From Tubulanus polymorphus (taxonomy: Eukaryota; Nemertea; Palaeonemertea; Tubulaniformes; Tubulanidae): DNA of 64,000 nt. A program made the position numbers and the translations under genes. The stretch's first letter is position 1. Every line of letters begins with the position of its first letter. Shown piece by piece: positions 56,101 to 64,000 of the stretch. The DNA is taken from the NCBI RefSeq assembly GCF_964204645.1, contig NW_027437455.1, positions 38,455 to 102,454 of the forward strand, in the 5' to 3' direction. A model generated the notes under the pieces. The model was given only the letters and a program-made list of their open reading frames with translations. It had not been told where the DNA came from and did no database searches.

Positions 56101-59100
56101 ATTTGAGCGCTTTTACGCATCGACATTTTCGTTTTTCCGATAGGGGGAATATTTGATACGAAAACGTCTTTTCTCGCGCTGAACGACGTTTTCGCGTCGA
56201 AAAGTGCTTTCCTGACGATTTGAGCGATTTTACGCATCGACATTGTCGTTTTTCCGATAGGGGGAATATTTGATACGAAAACGTCTTTTCTCGCGCTGAA
56301 CGACGTTTTCGCGTCGAAAAGTGCTTTTCCTGACGATTTGAGCGCTTTTACGCATCGACATTTTCATTTTTCCGATAGGGGGATTATTTGATACGAAAAC
56401 GTCTCTTCCCGCGCTGAACGAACGTTTTCGGGTCGAAAAGTGCTTTTCCTGACGATTTGAGCGCTTTTACGCATCGACATTTTCGTTTTTCGGATAGGGG
56501 GAATATTTGATACGAAAACGTCTTTTCTCGCGCTGAACGACGTTTTCGCGTCGAAAAGTGCTTTCCTGACGATTTGAGCGCTTTTACGCATCGACATTGT
56601 CGTTTTTCCGATAGGGGGAATATTTGATCTGAAAACGTCTTTTCTCGCGCTGAACGACGTTTTCGCGTCGAAAAGTGCTTTTCCCGACGATTTGAGCGCT
56701 TTTATGCATCGACATTGTCGTTTTTCCGATAGGGGGAATATTTGATACGAAAACGTCTTTTCTCGCGCTGAACGACGTTTTCGGGTCGAAAAGTGCTTTT
56801 CCCGACGATTTGAGCGCTTTTACGCATCGACATTGTCGTTTTTCCGATAGGGGGAATATTTGATACGAAAACGTCTTTTCTCGCGCTGAACGACGTTTTC
56901 GCGTCGAAAAGTGCTTTTCCTGACGATTTGAGCGCTTTTACGCATCGACATTTTCGTTTTTCCGATAGGGGGAATATTTGATACGAAAACGTCTTTTCTC
57001 GCGCTGAACGACGTTTTCGCGTCGAAAAGTGCTTTTCCTGACGATTTGAGCGCTTTTACGCATCGACATTTTCATTTTTCCGATAGGGGGAATATTCTAT
57101 ACGAAAACGTCTCTTCCCGCGCTGAACGAACGTTTTCGGGTCGAAAAGTGCTTTTCCTGACGATTTGAGCGCTTTTACGCATCGACATTTTCGTTTTTCC
57201 GATAGGGGGAATATTTGATACGAAAACGTCTTTTCTCCCGCTGAACGACGTTTTCGCGTCGAAAAGTGCTTTTCCTGACGATTTGAGCGCTTTTACGCAT
57301 CGACATTGTCGTTTTTCCGATAGGGGGAATATTTGATACGAAAACGTCTTTTCTCGCGCTGAACGACGTTTTCGCGTCGAAAAGTGCTTTTCCTGACGAT
57401 TTGAGCGCTTTTACGCATCGACATTGTCGTTTTTCCGATAGGGGGAATATTTGATTCGAAAACGTCTTTTCTCGCGCTGAACGACGTTTTCGCGTCGAAA
57501 AGTGCTTTTCCTGACGATTTGAGCGCTTTTACGCATCGACATTTTCGTTTTTCGGATAGGGGGAATATTTGATACGAAAACGTCTTTTCTCGCGCTGAAC
57601 GACGTTTTCGCGTCGAAAAGTGCTTTTCCTGACGATTTGAGCGCTTTTACGCATCGACATTTTCGTTTTTCCGATAGGGGGAATATTTGATACGAAAACG
57701 TCCCCTTCCGCGCTGAACGAACGTTTTCGGTTCGAAAAGTGCTTTTCCTGACGATTTGAGCGCTTTTACGCATCGACATTTTCGTTTTTCGGATAGGGGG
57801 AATATTTGATACGAAAACGTCTTTTCTCGCGCTGAACGACGTTTTCGCGTCGAAAAGTGCTTTTCCTGACGATTTGAGCGCTTTTACGCATCGACATTTT
57901 CGTTTTTCGGATAGGGGGAATATTTGATACGAAAACGTCTTTCCTCGCGCTGAACGACGTTTTCGGGTCGAAAAGTGCTTTTCCTGACGATTTGAGCGTT
58001 TTTACGCATCGACATTTTCGTTTTTCCGATAGGGGGAATATTTGATTCGAAAACGTCTTTTCTCGCGCTGAACGACGTTTTCGCGTCGAAAAGTGCTTTT
58101 CCTGACGATTTGAGCGCTTTTACGCATCGACATTGTCATTTTTCCGATAGAGGGAATATTTGATACGAAAACGTCTTTTCTCGCGCTGAACGACGTTTTC
58201 GCGTCGAAAAGTGCTTTTCCTGACGATTTGAGCGCTTTTACGCATCGACATTTTCATTTTTCCGATAGGGGGAATATTTGATACGAAAACGTCTCTTCCC
58301 TCGCTGAACGAACGTTTTCGGGTCGAAAAGTGCTTTTCCTGACGATTTGAGCGCTTTTACGCATCGACATTTTCATTTTTCCGATAGGGGGAATATTTGA
58401 TACGAAAACGTCTTTTCTCGCGCTGAACGACGTTTTCGCGTCGAAAAGTGCTTTTCCTGACGATTTGAGCGCTTTTACGCATCGACATTGTCGTTTTTCC
58501 GATAGAGGGAATATTTGATACGAAAACGTCTTTTCTCGCGCTGAACGACGTTTTCGCGTCGAAAAGTGCTTTTCCTGACGATTTGAGCGCTTTTACGCAT
58601 CGACATTTTCATTTTTCCGATAGGGGGAATATTTGATACGAAAACGTCTCTTCCCGCGCTGAACGAACGTTTTCGGGTCGAAAAGTGCTTTTCCTGACGA
58701 TTTGAGCGCTTTTACGCATCGACATTTTCGTTTTTCCGATAGGGGGAATATTTGATACGAAAACGTCTTTTCTCGCGCTGAACGACGTTTTCGCGTCGAA
58801 AAGTGCTTTTCCTGACGATTTGAGCGCTTTTACGCATCGACATTTTCGTTTTTCCGATAGGGGGAATATTTGATACGAAAACGTCTTTTCTCGCGCTGAA
58901 CGACGTTTTCGCGTCGAAAAGTGCTTTTCCTGACGATTTGAGCGCTTTTACGCATCGACATTTTCATTTTTCCGATAGGGGGAATATTTGATACGAAAAC
59001 GTCTCTTCCCGCGCTGAACGAACGTTTTCGGGTCGAAAAGTGCTTTTCCTGACGATTTGAGCGCTTTTACGCATCGACATTGTCGTTTTTCCGATAGGGG

Positions 59101-62100
59101 GAATATTTGATACGAAAACGTCTTTTCTCGCGCTGAACGACGTTTTCGCGTCGAAAAGTGCTTTTCCTGACGATTTGAGCGCTTTTACGCATCGACATTG
59201 TCGTTTTTCCGATAGGGGGAATATTTGATTCGAAAACGTCTTTTCTCGCGCTGAACGACGTTTTCGCGTCGAAAAGTGCTTTTCCTGACGATTTGAGCGC
59301 TTTTACGCATCGACATTTTCGTTTTTCGGATAGGGGGAATATTTGATACGAAAACGTCTTTTCTCGCGCTGAACGACGTTTTCGCGTCGAAAAGTGCTTT
59401 TCCTGACGATTTGAGCGCTTTTACGCATCGACATTTTCATTTTCCGATAGGGGGAATATTTGATACGAAAACGTCCCCTTCCGCGCTGAACGAACGTTTT
59501 CGGTTCGAAAAGTGCTTTTCCTGACGATTTGAGCGCTTTTACGCATCGACATTTTCGTTTTTCGGATAGGGGGAATATTTGATACGAAAACGTCTTTTCT
59601 CGCGCTGAACGACGTTTTCGCGTCGAAAAGTGCTTTTCCTGACGATTTGAGCGCTTTTACGCATCGACATTTTCGTTTTTCGGATAGGGGGAATATTTGA
59701 TACGAAAACGTCTTTCCTCGCGCTGAACGACGTTTTCGGGTCGAAAAGTGCTTTTCCTGACGATTTGAGCGTTTTTACGCATCGACATTTTCGTTTTTCC
59801 GATAGGGGGAATATTTGATTCGAAAATGTCTTTTCTCGCGCTGAACGACGTTTTCGCGTCGAAAAGTGCTTTTCCTGACGATTTGAGCGCTTTTACGCAT
59901 CGACATTGTCATTTTTCCGATAGAGGGAATATTTGATACGAAAACGTCTTTTCTCGCGCTGAACGACGTTTTCGCGTCGAAAAGTGCTTTTCCTGACGAT
60001 TTGAGCGCTTTTACGCATCGACATTTTCATTTTTCCGATAGGGGGAATATTTGATACGAAAACGTCTCTTCCCTCGCTGAACGAACGTTTTCGGGTCGAA
60101 AAGTGCTTTTCCTGACGATTTGAGCGCTTTTACGCATCGACATTTTCATTTTTCCGATAGGGGGAATATTTGATACGAAAACGTCTTTTCTCGCGCTGAA
60201 CGACGTTTTCGCGTCGAAAAGTGCTTTTCCTGACGATTTGAGCGCTTTTACGCATCGACATTGTCGTTTTTCCGATAGAGGGAATATTTGATACGAAAAC
60301 GTCTTTTCTCGCGCTGAACGACGTTTTCGCGTCGAAAAGTGCTTTTCCTGACGATTTGAGCGCTTTTACGCATCGACATTTTCATTTTTCCGATAGGGGG
60401 AATATTTGATACGAAAACGTCTCTTCCCGCGCTGAACGAACGTTTTCGGGTCGAAAAGTGCTTTTCCTGACGATTTGAGCGCTTTTACGCATCGACATTT
60501 TCGTTTTTCCGATAGGGGGAATATTTGATACGAAAACGTCTTTTCTCGCGCTGAACGACGTTTTCGCGTCGAAAAGTGCTTTTCCTGACGATTTGAGCGC
60601 TTTTACGCATCGACATTTTCATTTTTCCGATAGGGGGAATATTTGATACGAAAACGTCTCTTCCCGCGCTGAACGAACGTTTTCGGGTCGAAAAGTGCTT
60701 TTCCTGACGATTTGAGCGCTTTTACGCATCGACATTTTCGTTTTTCGGATAGGGGGAATATTTGATACGAAAACGTCTTTTCTCGCGCTGAACGACGTTT
60801 TTCGCGTCGAAAAGTGCTTTTCCTGACGATTTGAGCGCTTTTACGCATCGACATTTTCGTTTTTCCGATAGGGGGAATATTTGATACGAAAACGTCTCTT
60901 CCCGCGCTGAACGAACGTTTTCGGGTCGAAAAGTGCTTTTCCTGACGATTTGAGCGCTTTTACGCATCGACATTTTCGTTTTTCGGATAGGGGGAATATT
61001 TGATACGAAAACGTCTTTTCTCGCGCTGAACGACGTTTTCGGGTCGAAAAGTGCTTTTCCTGGCGATTTGAGCGCTTTTACGCATCGACATTTTCGTTTT
61101 TCCGATAGGGGGAATATTTGATACGAAAACGTCTTTTCTCGCGCTGAACGACGTTTTCGCGTCGAAAAGTGCTTTTCCTGACGATTTGAGCGCTTTTACG
61201 CATCGACATTGTCGTTTTTCCGATAGGGGGAATATTTGATACGAAAACGTCTTTTCTCGCGCTGAACGACGTTTTCGGGTCGAAAAGTGCTTTTCCTGAC
61301 GATTTGAGCGCTTTTACGCATCGACATTTTCGTTTTTCCGATAGGGGGAATATTTGATACGAAAACGTCTTTTCTCGCGCTGAACGACGTTTTCGCGTCG
61401 AAAAGTGCTTTTCCTGACGATTTGAGCGCTCTTACGCATCGACATTGTCGTTTTTCCGATAGGGGGAATATTTGTTACGAAAACGTCTTTTCTCGCGCTG
61501 AACGACGTTTTCGGGTCGAAAAGTGCTTTTCCTGACGATTTGAGCGCTTTTACGCATCGACATTGTCGTTTTTCCGATAGGGGGAATATTTGATACGAAA
61601 ACGTCTTTTCTCGCGCTGAACGACGTTTTCGGGTCGAAAAGTGCTTTTCCTGACGATTTGAGCGCTTTTACGCATCGACATTTTCATTTTTCCAATAGGG
61701 GGAATATTTGATACGAAAACGTCTCTTCCCGCGCTGAACGAATGTTTTCGGGTCGAAAAGTGCTTTTCCTGACGATTTGAGCGCTTTTAGGCATCGTCAT
61801 TTTCGTTTTTCGGATAGGGGGAATATTTGATACGAAAACGTCTTTTCTCGCGCTGAACGACGTTTTCGGGTCGAAAAGTGCTTTTCCTGGCGATTTGAGC
61901 GCTTTTACGCATCGACATTTTCGTTTTTCCGATAGGGGGAATATTTGATACGAAAACGTCTTTTCTCGCGCTGAACGACGTTTTCGCGTCGAAAAGTGCT
62001 TTCCTGACGATTTGAGCGATTTTACGCATCGACATTGTCGTTTTTCCGATAGGGGGAATATTTGATACGAAAACGTCTTTTCTCGCGCTGAACGACGTTT

Positions 62101-64000
62101 TCGCGTCGAAAAGTGCTTTTCCTGACGATTTGAGCGCTTTTACGCATCGACATTTTCGTTTTTCCGATAGGGGGAATATTTGATACGAAAACGTCTTTTC
62201 TCGCGCTGAACGACGTTTTCGCGTCGAAAAGTGCTTTTCCTGACGATTTGAGCGCTTTTACGCATCGACATTTTCATTTTTCCGATAGGGGGATTATTTG
62301 ATACGAAAACGTCTCTTCCCGCGCTGAACGAACGTTTTCGGGTCGAAAAGTGCTTTTCCTGACGATTTGAGCGCTTTTACGCATCGACATTTTCGTTTTT
62401 CCGATAGGGGGAATATTTGATACGAAAACGTCTTTTCTCGCGCTGAACGACGTTTTCGCGTCGAAAAGTGCTTTCCTGACGATTTGAGCGCTTTTACGCA
62501 TCGACATTGTCGTTTTTCCGATAGGGGGAATATTTGATACGAAAACGTCTTTTCTTGCGCTGAACGACGTTTTCGCGTCGAAAAGTGCTTTTCCTGACGA
62601 TTTGAGCGCTTTTACGCATCGACATTTTCGTTTTTCCGATAGGGGGAATATTTGATACGAAAACGTCTTTTCTCGCGCTGAACGACGTTTTCGGGTCGAA
62701 AAGTGCTTTTCCTGACGATTTGAGCGCTTTTACGCATCGACATTATCGTTTTTCCGATAGGGGGAATATTTGATACGAAAACGTCTTTTCTCGCGCTGAA
62801 CGACGTTTTCGGGTCGAAAAGTGCTTTTCCTGACGATTTGAGCGCTTTTACGCATCGACATTGTCGTTTTTCCGATAGGGGGAATATTTGATACGAAAAC
62901 GTCTTTTCTCGCGCTGAACGACGTTTTCGCGTCGAAAAGTGCTTTTCCTGACGATTTGAGCGCTTTTACGCATCGACATTTTCGTTTTTCGGATAGGGGG
63001 AATATTTGATACGAAAACGTCTTTTCTCGCGCTGAACGACGTTTTCGCGTCGAAAAGTGCTTTTCCTGACGATTTGAGCGCTTCTACGCATCGACATTTT
63101 CGTTTTTCCGATAGGGGGAATATTTGATACGAAAACGTCTTTTCCCGCGCTGAACGACGTTTTCGGGTCGAAAAGTGCTTTTCCTGACGATTTGAGCGCT
63201 TTTACGCATCGACATTTTCGTTTTTCCGATAGGGGGAATATTTGATACGAAAACGTCTTTTCTCGCGCTGAACGACGTTTTCGCGTCGAAAAGTGCTTTT
63301 CCTGGCGATTTGAGCGCTTTTACGCATCGACATTTTCGTTTTTCCGATAGGGGGATTATTTGATACGAAAACGTCTTTTCTCGCGCTGAACGACGTTTTC
63401 GCGTCGAAAAGTGCTTTCCTGACGATTTGAGCGCTTTTACGCATCGACATTTTCGTTTTTCCGATAGGGGGAATATTTGATACGAAAACGTCTTTTCTCG
63501 CGCTGAACGACGTTTTCGGGTCGAAAAGTGCTTTTCCTGACGATTTGAGCGCTTTTACGCATCGACATTTTCGTTTTTCCGATAGGGGGAATATTTGATA
63601 CGAAAACGTCTTTTCTCGCGCTGAACGACGTTTTCGCGTCGAAAAGTGCTTTTCCTGACGATTTGAGCGCTTTTACGCATCGACATTGTCGTTTTTCCGA
63701 TAGGGGGAATATTTGATACGAAAACGTCTTTTCTCGCGCTGAACGACGTTTTCGGGTCGAAAAGTGCTTTTCCCGACGATTTGAGCGCTTTTACGCATCG
63801 ACATTGTCGTTTTTCCGATAGGGGGAATATTTGATACGAAAACGTCTTTTCTCGCGCTGAACGACGTTTTCGGGTCGAAAAGTGCTTTTCCCGACGATTT
63901 GAGCGCTTTTACGCATCGACATTGTCGTTTTTCCGATTGGGGGAATATTTGATACGAAAACGTCTTTTCTCGCGCTGAACGACGTTTTCGCGTCGAAAAG
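47165..64000. repeat. 118-bp satellite array, last block (about 143 monomers), continues past window
   Basis: Same monomer family and orientation as the first block, running to the window edge without interruption. It contains copies of first-block segments: about 36.4-38.26 kb resembles 47.3-49.65 kb, and about 32.4-33.1 kb matches 50.98-51.65 kb at an offset of about 18.6 kb. A segment near 52.9-53.9 kb recurs at about 63.2-64.0 kb (offset 10280). No gene seen. Confidence 0.97.
57300..60700. repeat. Higher-order repeat with offset 1773 bp (15 monomers)
   Basis: TTGATTCGAA occurs at 57451 and 59224, and the rare TCCCCTTCCG unit at 57701 and 59474; both pairs are 1773 bp apart. The same rare unit also occurs near 37683 and 48958. 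Borders are approximate. Confidence 0.7.

Noticed and set aside
11800-64000. About 60 minus-strand ORFs with MSMRKSAQIVRK/STFRPENV-like repeats
   Set aside because: They are translations of the 118-bp satellite. The period is not a multiple of 3, so the frame changes every unit; lengths depend on stray stops, and no start signal or conserved border exists.
11860-64000. Regular repeats resembling a CRISPR array
   Set aside because: The monomers abut directly, with no unique spacers and no cas genes, in a eukaryotic-type setting.
11860-64000. A CENP-B box in the satellite monomer
   Set aside because: TCGGG and TTCG motifs occur but not in the required TTCGnnnnAnnCGGG spacing on either strand.

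Overview
The window looks like animal, probably invertebrate, nuclear DNA made of three kinds of sequence: an AT-rich virus-like element (1-11859, cut by the left window edge), a very long 118-bp satellite array (11860 to the right edge), and two copies of a non-autonomous LTR element inside the satellite. No ordinary host gene, rRNA, tRNA or CRISPR array is visible. The species cannot be named from sequence alone.

Region 1, 1-11590: eleven intronless, tightly packed genes, all on the minus strand and read with the standard code. Reading 5'->3' (right to left) they are: a 1344-aa protein-primed-type family B DNA polymerase; a small basic protein that may bind ssDNA; a capsid-like protein whose frame is broken at an A7 run; an unknown 118-aa protein; three small membrane proteins (one with a broken frame); a 462-aa C-terminally anchored protein; a 474-aa coiled-coil/membrane protein; a 415-aa protein that looks like the major capsid protein; and a zinc-finger protein cut by the window edge. 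From memory, this gene set matches conserved clusters scattered through invertebrate genomes as 'uncharacterized' proteins. It fits a polinton-like or adintovirus-like midsize linear dsDNA virus. No integrase, packaging ATPase or protease is seen, but the left part of the element lies outside the window. Genes are 0-32 nt apart. Most starts carry an unusual compact signal: T5-T7, then 9-11 nt, then ATG, ending in TAAATG.

Region 2, 11591-11859: a 269-bp imperfect palindrome (arms about 130 bp, loop about 10 nt) separates the polymerase gene from the satellite. It is probably a terminal inverted repeat or hairpin end of the element.

Region 3, 11860-64000: roughly 373 satellite monomers of 118 bp (119-bp variants common), with nested higher-order duplications (about 0.83, 1.42, 1.77, 2.36 and 4.37 kb, plus long-range copies) and one strikingly degraded block at about 15.3-17.5 kb. 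The many short ORFs here are by-products of the repeat.

Inside it, a 4031-bp LTR element (38259-42289) inserted with a 4-bp GAAT target duplication. It was then tandemly duplicated together with satellite DNA (second copy 43121-47164) by an unequal exchange that can be placed within about 9 bp. The LTR element is read on the minus strand (primer-binding site and polypurine tract both visible) and has no recognisable gag or pol.
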